Notes: a model not told the origin generated them from the letters alone. A stretch of 64,000 nucleotides of DNA from Ryuthela nishihirai (GCA_038380435.1 JAWZYU010000005.1:36478001-36542000); one strand, 5' to 3'; shown: positions 53,701-56,689, numbered from the stretch's first letter. Translations and numbers: made by a program.

Positions 53701-56601
53701 GGGAATTTTGCACAGATAAATCTCAATGCTGACCCAGTTGGGACTTGAGCCTGGTGCACTACTGACTGAGCCGCCCCACCCAAGAGGTGTGCCAACCACT
53801 GTCACTGAAATGGAACAGTGACTTTGCACTATTTAGTGTTCTGTCCCTCGGGAGGACATTATAGAGCAGTGTGATAGCCTCCCCCACTGTGTTCATGAAT
53901 GCATTGCTACGCAGGGTGATTCAACATCTTACTAATTACACTGGGCAACACACAAAAAGGGTTTGAAATGAAAATAGCCAATCTTTACTAATTTCGTAGT
54001 GCTGAACATGAAAATAACAATAAAATTTGTCGATTATCTCTTGTTTAGGAGAGACAGGTGATCATGTATAAACAACTCAGTCTGCATTAAATACATAGTC
54101 AGTATACATTTTGCAACGCTGTATTTTAAACTCCAGATTGCAACATATTGCGTTGTATTGCATCAGCTCGCCATACACACAACCCCCAGAGGTATTGCAT
54201 CATTGTCTGATGCAATGTAGTTGAGTCATGACATCGCAGCTTTATGATCATGTACAAAAAATAATGCAATTGTTAGTTGTAAGCGACGTCTCGTACGGTG
54301 GACAAGTCTTTTGAGCGACTCCCATTTACCCCTGAGTCATAAATACAACACAAGTGATCCTTGCAGTTTTAATCCAGCAGTAGTGATGCCTCGTAACTGT
54401 GTTAATTGTACAGATACATTTTGTTACATTTGTGGGGAAGTGACGTTTGCAAGCCAGAAAAGAGCCATCACACCAATAGTGAAAGTGGCGTATGAGTTTT
54501 ATTTTGGATGCAAGATCGAGGACCAAGACAAGGGCCTGGGCCCCACACATATGCTGCAGTATGTGTGCAAGAAATCTTCCCAAGTGGCTGAAAGGCAAAA
54601 AAGTGGCAATGCCATTTGCTGTTCCTGTGGTTTGGAGAGAGCCAAGGAATCATGTAAATGACTGCTACTTCTGCATGGTTCCACCTGTTTCTGGAGGCAT
54701 CACATGGAAAAAGAAGTGGACAATAGCATACCCAAATATACAATCTGCTCTCTGACCAGTTCCGCAAAGGAAAATCTTCCCATTCCTGAACCTCCAAAAG
54801 AATTTTCCATCAATTCAGACGATGAGTAGAGAGGCGAACCAGTGTCGAGTTCTCTGCAGCCTTCAGTGTTTAATGATGATCCATATGTATGCCATGGTGC
54901 TTCATCTGCACCACACATTCTCACTGAAGAAGAAATGAACGATCTTGTTCACAATCTGGAGCTATCCAAGGCCAAAGCAGAGTTACTTGGATCAAGACTT
55001 AAACAATAGAATCTTTTCAAGAAAATGTCCGAGTGACTTCATTTCATACTCGTCATGAGCAGTTTGCGCCTTACTTCAGAAAGGAAGATGACCTTGTGTT
55101 CTGCTCCGATGTAGATGGCCTGATAAATGCCTTCGGAATCAAAAATGACCCTCAAAAATGGTGACTCTTCATAGACTCTTCGAAATTGAGTCTCAAGGCG
55201 GTGTTACTGCATAATGGAAATCGACTTCCATCCATTCCTGTCGGACATGCCATCTACATGAAAGAAACCTATGACAACCTAAAACATCTGTTGAACTGTC
55301 TTCAATACAGCAAGTGTGGCTGGCATCTCTGTTGTGACTTGAAGGTAGTGACCCTGTTGATGGGTATGCAGCTGGGATATGCGAAGTAAGTACTGCTGTT
55401 TCTTATGTGAATGGGACAGCCAAGCAAAAACTTTGCACTAGGTGAAGAGAAACTGGCCTCAGAGGAACTCTCTGAAGGCTGGAGGGTAGAATGTAGGACA
55501 CCCAGCACTGACAGAAATGCACAAAAACTTTCTACTGTTCCTATACATCAGTCTCAGTGTGATGAAAAACTTCGTAAAAATCAGCTTTCAGGTAACTTGG
55601 CTGACAAATTCCCTCGACTCGGCAAAGCGAAATTTAAAGTGGAAATTTTTGTGGGTCCTCAGATTCACAAGCTGTTTAGAGACCAGATGTTGGACAACCT
55701 GCTTCAGGGTGACAAGAAAAAGGCTTGGGACACGTTTCATCTGGTGTCAACTAAATTCCTCAAGAATGTCAGGGCAGACAACAACAAGAATCTGGTTAAG
55801 GACATGTCTCTGTATCACAAACTTGGCTGCAATATGTCCTTAAAGATCCATTTTCTCCATTCCCACTTAGATTTCTTCTCTGACAACTGCAGCATGGTTA
55901 GTGATGAGCACAGTGAACATTTTAACCAGAACATTGCAACGATGGAGAAACGATAATAGGGAAACTGGTCCACTTCAATGTTGGCTGACTACTGTTGGAC
56001 GCTCACCAGAGATGATCCTGAGCAGCTGTACAAGTGACAGGTGAAGCGATGTCTGAAGTAGAAGCAGAGTTTTACCGATACATGTTATATGTACTTATTA
56101 CTCTATTATATAAGAAACTATTGTGGATTTCTCAGAAATCGTAGCCAATTTTCATTGTCATATTCACGTTCAGCACCTTGAAATCTTTAAGAAATGGCTA
56201 CTTTTATCAAAGTGGCATGACTTTTATGAAAATTTGTTGCCCAATGTTATACCACTTTACCAGGTAGCTAAAGTGGTAATTTTGCAATTTTTTTTGATAA
56301 TGTAATCAATCACATCTCAGTGCATGTTAACAGCTGCCTGCATTTTAATAAAATGGAATTTATCCTTCCATGTGTTGCAATTTTTTTTTCTGTAATGTAT
56401 TTAAAAAAGTTTTTGTTTATGCAAAGTGCATTCATAAATTATTTAATTGTTCTTGAGAATTAATTGCAATGAATATAAAGTATTTTCCTCATAGTTGCTG
56501 TATTTAAGTGAACCAAGCAAAGTTATGGGCACTCAGCATATTGTTGAAGTTTTACGGGATGCTATACGGTTATTTATCAAACCACCAGCTTTGATGCCAA
56601 G
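8689..56601 (+). CDS. NAA35: NAA35 (MAK10), NatC auxiliary subunit; 11 exons, partial at both ends
   Basis: This gene span has exons at 8689-8722, 13672-13786, 13910-13984, 15145-15312, 20926-21036, 31525-31575, 36962-37045, 38853-38973, 46886-47067, 51010-51069 and 56495-56601. All are GT-AG bounded and phase-compatible, giving about 369 codons. NAA35 anchors the catalytic subunit NAA30 and NAA38 in NatC, which acetylates N-terminal methionines followed by bulky hydrophobic residues, at the ribosome. Family hallmarks are seen: [59 protein letters not shown] and [11 protein letters not shown]. The human protein is 725 residues, so the window holds about its first half. The initiator exon(s) before [12 protein letters not shown] and all exons after PPALMP are absent. 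No stop or frameshift is seen, so the locus looks functional. Confidence 0.93.
8723..9509. other. NAA35: Intron, no element recognised
   Basis: AT-rich intron sequence up to the Tc1-like element. Nothing is recognised in it. Confidence 0.6.
9512..10608 (-). mobile_element. Tc1/mariner-like transposon, second family, with TA duplication
   Basis: The left end CACAGTCGTATCAGAATAAT and the right end (reverse complement CACATCATATCAGAATAAT) are terminal inverted repeats flanked by TA at 9510-9511 and 10609-10610. A transposase relic lies on the minus strand. The longest open part (9470-9970) contains [12 protein letters not shown] and [14 protein letters not shown], the second and third catalytic-acid contexts of Tc1 transposases. 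Upstream in the transposase, FSDESRF (about 10015-10030) gives the first. Frameshifts break the gene. Confidence 0.87.
10609..12552. other. NAA35: Intron, degenerate AT-rich repeats only
   Basis: I see no exon here. Sections near 11990-12160 resemble 20130-20460 (AATGGATAAT(T/C)AAAT ... CCCATTCAGTA(T/C)TTAAA), so an old dispersed repeat is present. Confidence 0.5.
12555..13288 (+). mobile_element. Tigger/pogo-like element, internally deleted
   Basis: The left end CAGTAATACCCCACTTTATG follows TA (12553-12554). The right end GAGTGGAGTATGCCTG is followed by TA (13289-13290). The terminal and subterminal sequence (CATACCCC..., CGTATAGCGAATCATTG...) is of Tigger type. An internal peptide starting at 13012 ([17 protein letters not shown]...) ends in [14 protein letters not shown], like the start of a CENP-B/pogo DNA-binding domain, and then stops. 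Everything downstream of the transposase is missing. A second copy with the same structure lies at 56967-57714 on the other strand. Confidence 0.8.
13672..13786 (+). CDS. NAA35: NAA35 exon b, MAK10 core
   Basis: The acceptor TTTCTTTAG ends at 13671 and the donor GTATAA starts at 13787. The first base completes ATG, then the exon reads [20 protein letters not shown] followed by [18 protein letters not shown]. This is the most conserved block of the family. The exon ends in phase 0. Confidence 0.96.
13910..13984 (+). CDS. NAA35: NAA35 exon c
   Basis: Two AGs are available. The acceptor at 13908-13909 is chosen because it keeps phase 0 and gives [20 protein letters not shown], which aligns with the human DGTIKIKDLSLPELIGIMD region. 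The CAG at 13911-13913 would break the frame. The donor is GTAAGT at 13985. Confidence 0.92.
14515..14600. repeat. Short repeat-like block with inverted symmetry
   Basis: ACCCGGCACTGCTTGGGT is an imperfect palindrome within GCTGAACGTACCCGGCACTGCTTGGGTGTC. It looks like a fragment of an interspersed element, class unknown. Confidence 0.3.
14780..15098 (+). mobile_element. Mariner-superfamily 3' fragment
   Basis: The sequence near 14791 reads [17 protein letters not shown] in one frame, like the C-terminal PCDFFLWGFVKD block of mariner-type transposases. It is followed by 3' sequence ending TTTTTCAGACACCCTGTAT. About 290 bp are clearly shared with 57808-58108, where the end reads TTTTTCAGATACCCTGTAT. 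Confidence 0.65.
15145..15312 (+). CDS. NAA35: NAA35 exon d
   Basis: The acceptor TTTTCTAG is followed by GTAACC, and the donor is GTGAAT at 15313. Its 56 codons contain [20 protein letters not shown] and end NKAGVFEE, closely matching human [13 protein letters not shown] ... NKAAVFEE. Phase 0 at both ends. Confidence 0.96.
15313..16040. other. NAA35: Intron, nothing recognised
   Basis: AT-rich intron with a C-run of about 15 bases near 15846. No exon or element is seen. Confidence 0.55.
16045..16200. repeat. Old dispersed repeat, copy 1
   Basis: GCATTTCAGTTGTAAGAA ... AACAAAAGAATATAA ... AAAAATAAATGCTATCAACTGAAA ... TAGTTTTTCTTTGGAG parallels 19720-19870 (GCATTACAATCTTGTAGAAA ... AGCAAAAGAATGTAT ... 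GAAAATAAATGATATCAATTAAAA). Order and spacing are conserved. The class is unknown. Confidence 0.5.
16616..16900 (+). other. 94-codon open frame inside intron, not recognised
   Basis: The frame is open for 94 codons between NAA35 exons d and e. The peptide looks like ordinary protein ([20 protein letters not shown]...), but I know no family for it, and no homologous segment exists in human NAA35. It may be a TE remnant or chance. A short inverted repeat, GCAACTTATCTTAAGTTGC, lies in its last codons. Confidence 0.25.
17080..17430 (+). repeat. SINE family 3, two partial copies
   Basis: At 17128-17166 the module end reads CATATCCCACCCAGCTCAAG ACAATTTTCCTCTAAAT. At 17310-17430 a fuller copy reads GAGATCTTGATGGACGGCTAGTAGCTC ... 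AGAGCACCTGACATGTTATTA ... CTCAAGACAG. Both are diverged from the copies near 62700. Confidence 0.65.
17795..17811 (+). repeat. (GGGT)n run, possible G-quadruplex
   Basis: GGGTGGGTGGGTGGG in the intron on the transcribed-product strand. Four G-triplets with one-base loops match a G4-forming pattern. Confidence 0.6.
17970..18040 (-). repeat. SINE family 3 fragment
   Basis: Reverse copy: TAGAGGAAAAATTGTCATTAGCTGGATGGGATCTGAATC. It has the 3' module end and box B, and the head is lost. Confidence 0.6.
18275..18680. mobile_element. Internally deleted Tc1-like derivative (MITE)
   Basis: The ends CACAGTTGTATCAGAATAAT and ATATTATTCTGATACGACT match the inverted ends of the element at 9512-10608. Only about 400 bp remain between them, including parts of the 5' transposase region (AAGGAATGACCATTGGCTAC...). 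A TA precedes the left end. Confidence 0.8.
19240..19345 (+). repeat. SINE family 3 copy
   Basis: GGCCGGTAGCTCTCTGATCA, GAGCACCTGACATGG, then box B GGGTTCAGATCCCACC and CGACAATTTTTCCTCTA. A single tRNA-like module. Confidence 0.7.
19720..20470. repeat. Old dispersed repeat, copy 2, and related AT-rich sequence
   Basis: 19720-19870 pairs with 16045-16200. 20130-20460 resembles 11990-12160. These may be parts of one long decayed element. I find no coding relic. Confidence 0.4.
20510..20626. mobile_element. Small MITE-like fragment
   Basis: GGGAATAGCATTGATTAGAT ... CAGTATGGTAGTGAATGGGTTAA matches 37796-37915 (AGAAATAGCATTGATTGTAT ... CTGGTATGGTAGTGAAAAG). In that copy the left end TTTACCCTTTCATTGCCATA is the inverted counterpart. 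The GGGTTAA end suggests TTAA-type insertion. Confidence 0.5.
20627..20815 (+). repeat. SINE family 1, 5'-truncated
   Basis: Only the body remains (GTTAAAGAACATTGATAGCC ... GAGGCTACCATCTGTCTCC ... AAAAAGTGCCACTCAGAGAT). It sits immediately next to the GGGTTAA end of the preceding MITE-like fragment. Confidence 0.75.
20926..21036 (+). CDS. NAA35: NAA35 exon e
   Basis: The acceptor ATTTTGACAG is followed by GAAGAT, and the donor is GTTTGT at 21037. Its 37 codons read [20 protein letters not shown] and then [17 protein letters not shown], aligning with human [20 protein letters not shown]. Phase 0 at both ends. Confidence 0.95.
21264..22026 (-). mobile_element. Mariner-like transposon relic, transposase broken
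   Basis: The + strand left end is TTGGGTTGAACCAAAAGTTC, a mariner-type terminus. The minus strand reads through the transposase C-terminus ([13 protein letters not shown]), the [11 protein letters not shown] and TIELAEG region (about 21666-21830), then [20 protein letters not shown] (about 21920-21990). These match the order of mariner transposases, with several frame changes. A family 2 SINE interrupts its far end. Confidence 0.85.
22027..22210 (+). repeat. SINE family 2, slightly 5'-truncated
   Basis: It starts within the head (GTGGCTACTGATCTATGGGA), with box B GGTTCGAGCCCCGG, then the usual body and the GGGGGTATTTATTATATATT tail. It is inserted in the mariner relic. Confidence 0.8.
22417..22610. 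repeat. Two-copy tandem repeat, ~97 bp
   Basis: CTACAGTGTAAGAAATAAAATTATG ... TATCATCTCTGACAATTATGGAATA is repeated as CTACAATGTAAGAAATAAAA ... TATCACCTCTGACAATTCTG. AT-rich, no coding. Confidence 0.7.
22740..23847. repeat. Long interspersed non-coding repeat, copy 1
   Basis: The right end at about 23847 reads GTGGACACGAAGGGTTAA. From about 22930 to there the sequence is the reverse complement of 63188-64000, which begins TAACCCTTCCAGTGTCCACA. Shared landmarks include AGCCATCTGCCTTTTGTTTG, GCTTAAATCAGAAGGTTGCT and GCAATACCATTTAGTACTTC. The 22740-22890 part carries further similar sub-blocks (CTTCCATATCCAAGAC, also near 22278). No transposase is seen, so it is probably a non-autonomous DNA element. 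Confidence 0.75.
24145..24350. repeat. Cluster of short direct repeats
   Basis: CCATAAGTTCAATATGCCCT occurs near 24150 and 24295, with a shorter CCATAAGTTCAATAT near 24187. ATAGACCTATGGAG occurs near 24209 and 24256, with CCTATGGAG again near 24333. The arrangement is irregular, and the function is unknown. Confidence 0.6.
24375..24695 (+). repeat. SINE family 1, old diverged copy
   Basis: Order preserved but diverged: CCCTGTGTGCAGAAGAGCCATA, GCAAAGCACTCTGGATGACC, GAGGATTCCATCTGTATC, GCCAGTCAGAAGTAAATCAA. The tRNA head is barely visible. Confidence 0.65.
25075..25265 (+). repeat. SINE family 2, diverged copy
   Basis: TTTGCCGAGCATTAGGCTTT (decayed head), TTTCTGCTGAGGTCTCGCC, AAACTGACAGGTTTCTGTCA and TTCTTGAGAGAGTATTTATT. 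Box B has decayed. Confidence 0.75.
25303..25332. repeat. Perfect 30-bp palindrome
   Basis: Each arm is 15 bases, TTGCCTGCTTTGTTA followed by its exact reverse complement with no spacer. It lies in an intron. It may be the footprint of two fused TIRs. Confidence 0.8.
26761..26877 (+). CDS. Candidate extra NAA35 cassette exon (unproven)
   Basis: A T-rich tract ending TTCTTCTTTATAG is followed by 39 open codons and a GTAATT donor. The segment is phase 0 at both ends, exactly what would be needed to splice between exon e (ends VK) and exon f (starts MTRTKQ). The peptide begins [20 protein letters not shown] and ends FPAFISIYK. Human NAA35 has no such insert here. It could be an alternative exon, a relic of a transposon, or chance. 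Confidence 0.35.
26880..27288. repeat. Array units, ~275-370 bp family (locus 1, left part)
   Basis: CCAAAAGCTATAATTGCACC, GAAAAGTTGAAATTTCCGAA and TATTGCAAATGATGTA are the same blocks seen at 29600-29680 and 58140-58210. The array is interrupted at 27290 by the Tc1-like element. Confidence 0.6.
27291..28720 (-). mobile_element. Tc1-like transposon, third family, inserted in the array
   Basis: The ends CACTGCCCGACATTGAAATT and (reverse complement) CACTACTCGATATTGAAAGT are TIRs. TA flanks them at 27289-27290 and 28721-28722. The interrupted array sequence (GCAAATGATGTA | TATTTATGCTTGAAATTTGA) rejoins across it. The transposase relic is on the minus strand, broken by stops. Its C-terminal part lies near 27399-27640, and DNA-binding-region fragments lie near 28155-28400. 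Confidence 0.85.
28721..28990. repeat. Array unit containing a fragment of the same Tc1 family
   Basis: After the array block TGAAATTTGAAACTCTGATGATGGAATG, positions 28787-28910 repeat the interior of the neighbouring Tc1-like element (ACAGAAACGGGATTCATCAC ... CACACGACTTTGGCACCAAA, compare 27980-28055). The array block AATATCTCAAACGATGTAAT follows. Confidence 0.65.
28995..29322 (+). repeat. SINE family 1, head-truncated, in the array
   Basis: It starts at box B (GGTTTGAGTCCCAGCTGGGTC) and runs to GGGGAAAAAACCAACCCAA. The array continues on the far side (TGCTAGAAATTTGGAATTTTG). The CpG-derived sites are decayed. Confidence 0.8.
29323..29800. repeat. Array units (locus 1, right part)
   Basis: GAAATTTGGAATTTTGATGG (29331) and GAAATTTGAAATTTTGGTGG (29698) mark successive units about 367 bp apart. 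Between them are TTTTGTTTTAAGAGATAATT and GGATAGGTATGGTGAAATAT, shared with 56690-59250. Confidence 0.7.
29821..29932. repeat. Hairpin-ended tRNA-like module
   Basis: GTGGAAAAAAATTATTGC at 29821-29838 pairs with GGCAATAATTTTTTCCAC at 29915-29932. The interior has a box-B-like GGATTCGAATCC. The tail TTTTTTCCACATAAATATTTATTG is shared with about 61604-61620 and 61920-61945. Confidence 0.65.
29946..31524. other. NAA35: Intron, nothing recognised
   Basis: AT-rich intron. Short open frames (for example 29944-30150) have no motif. The last bases form the acceptor of exon f. Confidence 0.55.
31525..31575 (+). CDS. NAA35: NAA35 exon f (17 codons)
   Basis: The acceptor TTTACATACAG and the donor GTAATT bound it. 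It encodes [17 protein letters not shown], aligning with human STRSRQGEERDPEVELEHQ. Very small, but phase 0-0 and homologous. Confidence 0.9.
31576..32283. other. NAA35: Intron, nothing recognised
   Basis: AT-rich intron with no exon or clear element. Confidence 0.55.
32284..32397. mobile_element. 114-bp MITE with TTAA ends (piggyBac-like style)
   Basis: It starts TTAACCTTTTAACACCCAGG and ends GGACGTTAAAGGGTTAA, so both ends carry TTAA and inverted CCTTTAAC. This fits a small TTAA-inserting element. A similar right end, CTGGGCGTTAAAGGGTTAA, is at 35446-35464. Confidence 0.6.
32398..33796. other. NAA35: Intron, nothing recognised
   Basis: AT-rich intron with no exon or repeat that I can name. 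Confidence 0.5.
33797..33975 (-). repeat. SINE family 2, head partly lost
   Basis: Reverse copy: a C-run then CTCAAGCAGCTGCTTTCC ... CAGGACCTCAGCAGAAAA ... GGCTCAAACCCAGGTCCCTT ... CAGTAGCCAAGC. Confidence 0.8.
34117..34503 (+). repeat. SINE family 1, full length
   Basis: The head GGTGGCTCAGTCGGTAGCGT and box B GGTTCAAGTCC are followed by the complete body, ending AGGTAAAACAACTCAACC. About as long as the copy at 1554-1937, with few CpG losses. Confidence 0.88.
34504..36961. other. NAA35: Intron, one TTAA-element end, otherwise nothing recognised
   Basis: The element end CTGGGCGTTAAAGGGTTAA at 35446-35464 matches the MITE at 32284-32397, but I find no matching left end. The remainder is AT-rich with no exon seen. 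Confidence 0.5.
36962..37045 (+). CDS. NAA35: NAA35 exon g
   Basis: The acceptor AACTCTGCAG and the donor GTATGA at 37046 bound it. Its 28 codons read [20 protein letters not shown] and then LLLFNKKK, aligning with human CLAVFSRVKFTRVLLTVLIA. Phase 0 at both ends. Confidence 0.93.
37119..37480 (+). repeat. SINE family 1, slightly 5'-truncated
   Basis: From TCTGCCAGGCTTGTAATCTG and box B GGTTTGAGACCC through the body to AGGTAAAACAACCCAACCC. Small deletions inside. Confidence 0.82.
37796..37915. mobile_element. 120-bp MITE-like element
   Basis: TTTACCCTTTCATTGCCATA at the left and TATGGTAGTGAAAAG at the right are imperfect inverted repeats. The interior AGCAAGAAATAGCATTGATT is shared with 20555-20570. 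Confidence 0.55.
37920..38852. other. NAA35: Intron, nothing recognised
   Basis: AT-rich intron ending in the acceptor of exon h. Short open frames show no motif. Confidence 0.5.
38853..38973 (+). CDS. NAA35: NAA35 exon h
   Basis: The acceptor is TTTTTTTTCTAG and the donor GTATTT at 38974. It encodes [20 protein letters not shown], then [20 protein letters not shown] plus one base. This region is less conserved than the core but sits in the right order, and its phase 1 end matches the next exon. Confidence 0.88.
38974..40200. other. NAA35: Intron, nothing recognised
   Basis: AT-rich. The minus-strand open frame 39508-39873 is low-complexity. No exon is seen. Confidence 0.5.
40206..40545. 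mobile_element. Palindromic MITE, copy 1
   Basis: Arms of about 120 bp at 40206-40328 and 40364-40478 are inverted copies (CTTCCTATAGGGCCCTAAAA against TTTTAGGGCCCTATAGGAAG; TTCACTTCAAAGGAAGATAG against CTATCTTCCTTTGAAGTGAA), with a 35-bp spacer. The adjoining GTCACTAAAAACAACTACCT is also shared with the second copy at 47343-47690. No coding. Confidence 0.82.
40595..41365. repeat. Degenerate ~140-bp tandem array
   Basis: GTCAATTTTTCATAGCCTATGA and variants occur at about 40845, 40987, 41133 and 41272 (spacing 142, 146, 139). Each is followed by AAGCTTTCATTCAACAC-like and GGAGATATAG-like blocks, and by CCCCTTTTTTAG plus a G-run. Two further diverged units precede them. It adjoins the palindromic MITE. 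Confidence 0.75.
41374..41491. repeat. Inverted repeat, ~35-bp arms
   Basis: TTTCTTGTTGTAATTATGAGTAAA (about 41374) pairs imperfectly with ATTTTATTCATAATTACAAGAAA (about 41466-41490). It is just before the Penelope-like remnant. Confidence 0.55.
41640..42060 (+). mobile_element. Penelope-like remnant with GIY-YIG endonuclease end
   Basis: Around 41650-41815 the + strand reads [20 protein letters not shown] and continues [17 protein letters not shown]. This matches the (G)(Y)YIG(K/Q)T..R...R..EH spacing of GIY-YIG nuclease domains found at the C-terminus of Penelope-like retroelements. A CACCTGAGGAAGCCCCAGG-type tail follows near 42022. The reverse transcriptase is missing, so this is a 3' fragment. 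Confidence 0.6.
42061..43500. other. NAA35: Intron, no element firmly identified
   Basis: 43120-43460 has a somewhat GC-richer, TE-like character, with a minus-strand frame at 43114-43311, but I cannot assign it. No exon is seen. Confidence 0.4.
43502..43700 (+). repeat. SINE family 2, full length
   Basis: GGCCGAATGGTTAGTGCGCT, box B GGTTCGAGCCCCGG, the full body, and CTGCTTGAGGGGGTATTTAT. Confidence 0.85.
43701..44840. other. NAA35: Intron; (TG)n near 44608, otherwise nothing recognised
   Basis: 43736-44130 may be a decayed transposon (it flanks the same SINE as 43120-43500), but no diagnostic motif is seen. A short TG microsatellite lies at about 44607-44622. Confidence 0.4.
44845..46035 (-). 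mobile_element. Tc1-like transposon, first family, truncated
   Basis: Only one terminus remains: the right end TCCTGGTGTTGCACTTTTAATGT ... CAGCAGCG before TA. The minus strand has 141 open codons (45268-44843) with [22 protein letters not shown] and [19 protein letters not shown]. These are the middle and end of a Tc1 DDE/D transposase, better preserved than in the copy at 165-1493. The N-terminal part follows at 45482-45863, with a frameshift or stop between. The transposase C-terminal end is cut off at about 44845. Confidence 0.87.
46285..46490. mobile_element. Solo long TIR of a mariner-like family
   Basis: ATTTGTGGACTTCCATTGCC, AATTAGCAGCTTTTCATAG, AATACATGATATGTGGCAA and TCTGTCATTTTCTTGCTTTG match both arms of the element at 49787-50530. 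Only one arm is present. Confidence 0.75.
46491..46885. other. NAA35: Intron, nothing recognised
   Basis: AT-rich intron leading to the acceptor of exon i. Confidence 0.55.
46886..47067 (+). CDS. NAA35: NAA35 exon i
   Basis: The acceptor AAATTTCAG and the donor GTGAGT at 47068 bound it. It completes a split codon (G+CT), then reads [40 protein letters not shown], and on to ECSTFHSAL. The [19 protein letters not shown] block is nearly invariant in the family. Confidence 0.96.
47343..47690. mobile_element. Palindromic MITE, copy 2
   Basis: The same inverted structure as 40206-40478: AATACCTATCTTCCCATATG, CACTTCAAAGGAAGATGGG, CTATCTTCCTTTGAAATGAA, GGAGATGGGTATTTTTTAAT, followed by the shared GTCACTAAAAACACTTACCT. 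More diverged. The ~140-bp array does not follow here. Confidence 0.8.
47691..48480. other. NAA35: Intron, nothing recognised
   Basis: AT-rich intron, no exon or recognised element. Confidence 0.5.
48481..48864 (+). repeat. SINE family 1 with TSD
   Basis: Decayed head GGGAATAGCTCAGTAGGTAG, box B GGTTCGAGTCC, the body with small deletions, and AAGTAAAACAACCCAA. The flanks TTACTGGTAGTGGCAG (48481-48496) and TTATTGGTAATGGCAG (48849-48864) form a 16-bp duplication with two mismatches. Confidence 0.85.
48865..49685. other. NAA35: Intron, nothing recognised
   Basis: AT-rich intron. A short direct repeat AAGGCCATTGA(A/G) occurs near 49110-49140. Confidence 0.5.
49686..49786. mobile_element. Cluster of Tc1-family-2 terminal fragments
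   Basis: GTTGTATCAGAATAAT occurs, then ATCAGAATAATATGACACC, then TATCAGAATAATATGACCAC, so three partial ends of the family at 9512-10608 sit within 65 bp, with an inverted ACCATA/TATGGT junction after them. They look like repeated abortive or nested insertions. Confidence 0.65.
49787..50530 (-). mobile_element. Mariner-like element with ~250-bp terminal inverted repeats
   Basis: 49787-50045 and 50265-50530 are inverted copies (AGCAGCTTTTCATA against CTATGAATTAATATATG...AGCTTTCC; TCATTTTCTTGCTTTGGAAA against TTTCCAAAGCAAGAAAATGA). The middle encodes on the minus strand [20 protein letters not shown], the helix-turn-helix region of a mariner-type transposase. The catalytic domain is missing. 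Confidence 0.75.
51010..51069 (+). CDS. NAA35: NAA35 exon j
   Basis: The acceptor AACTTTGCAG is followed by GATTTT, and the donor is GTTTGT at 51070. Its 20 codons are [20 protein letters not shown], matching human [20 protein letters not shown]. Phase 0 at both ends. Confidence 0.95.
51070..51640. other. NAA35: Intron, nothing recognised
   Basis: Short open frames here carry no motif. No exon is seen. Confidence 0.5.
51645..51900 (-). repeat. SINE family 1, old diverged copy
   Basis: Reverse order blocks: GGGAAAGGGAACCCAATGGA, GTTAGGAGACAGATGGTAAC, CACAGCTTAATGTTCATCCG, AAATCTCAATACTGGCAACA, TTGGGACTCAAACTTGG. The tail and head ends are lost. Confidence 0.75.
52020..52140 (-). repeat. SINE family 3 copy
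   Basis: TTAGAGGAAAAATTGTCTTGAGCC, box B in reverse, GATAACATGTCAGGTGCTCT, CCACTGAGCTACCGGCCACC, then GATCAAGATCTCTAATTAGCG. The shared sequence continues beyond the tRNA-like head, as in the 62293-63043 copies. Confidence 0.8.
52218..52264. repeat. 21-bp hairpin
   Basis: CAATGTCAAACCTACATTGGA (first 20 bases from 52218) pairs with its near-perfect inverse at 52244-52264, across a 5-base loop. The surrounding 92-codon open frame (52166-52444) is not recognised. Confidence 0.7.
52270..53190. other. NAA35: Intron, nothing recognised
   Basis: Moderately AT-rich. No exon or named element is seen. Confidence 0.45.
53192..53937 (+). mobile_element. Tc1-like relic (fourth family), split by a SINE
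   Basis: It starts TACACTACAGGAAATAAAAA, like a Tc1 terminus. Before the SINE, about 53385-53440, the + strand reads [17 protein letters not shown], the Tc1 C-terminal acidic motif context. After the SINE it continues [11 protein letters not shown] and [16 protein letters not shown], the usual Tc1 C-terminal tail. The N-terminal two thirds are deleted. Confidence 0.72.
53444..53787 (-). repeat. SINE family 1 with TSD, inside the Tc1 relic
   Basis: The body 53450-53781 runs from GTTGAGTTGTTTTACCTCTG to ACTGAGCCGCCCCACCC, with a deletion near the head. Direct repeats AAGAGG at 53444-53449 and 53782-53787 flank it. The Tc1 reading rejoins when it is removed. Confidence 0.85.
53938..56247 (+). 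mobile_element. TIR-bounded element carrying an uncharacterised multicopy gene
   Basis: The left 53938-54039 and right about 56133-56247 ends are imperfect inverted copies. The left reads ACACTGGGCAACA ... AATAGCCAATCTTTACTAAT, GTGCTGAACATGAAAATAAC, TTTGTCGATT. The right reverse complement reads AACATTGGGCAACA ... AGTAGCCATTTCTTAAAGAT, GTGCTGAACGTGAATATGAC, GCTACGATTTCT. The gene relic (54387-56040) fills the space between. This is the layout of a cut-and-paste DNA transposon, although the protein has no transposase motif I can name. The target-site duplication is unclear. Confidence 0.7.
54387..56040 (+). pseudogene. Broken copy of an uncharacterised, multicopy invertebrate protein family
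   Basis: The relic begins [20 protein letters not shown], with paired CxxC motifs that could bind zinc. It continues in other frames with CYFCMVPP (about 54660), [20 protein letters not shown] (about 54920), [18 protein letters not shown] (55186 onward), [11 protein letters not shown] (about 55387), [20 protein letters not shown] and [20 protein letters not shown] (to 55954). It finishes with a decayed ADYCWT segment. From memory, this matches the order of a large family of unannotated proteins of several hundred residues found in many arthropods and other invertebrates. Its function is unknown. Stops and at least four frame changes make this copy non-functional. It has no introns. Confidence 0.75.
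56495..56601 (+). CDS. NAA35: NAA35 exon k (last seen)
   Basis: The acceptor TTTTCCTCATAG and the donor GTTTGT at 56602 bound it. It encodes [20 protein letters not shown] and [15 protein letters not shown] plus two bases (AG), aligning with human DMVKDALRSFVSPPVLSPK. It ends in phase 2. The partner exon is not found before 64000. Confidence 0.92.
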
Positions 56602-56689
56602 GTTTGTTATTCAAATAATAGTTTGATAATTATGAAATATATGTATGTTATCATGAACATTTCAGATTTTTTTAACAAGATATTTTTAT

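Noticed and set aside
55411..55956. 181-codon frame as a functional gene
   Set aside because: It is one frame segment of the broken gene starting at 54387. Homologous segments continue in other frames on both sides, with stops.
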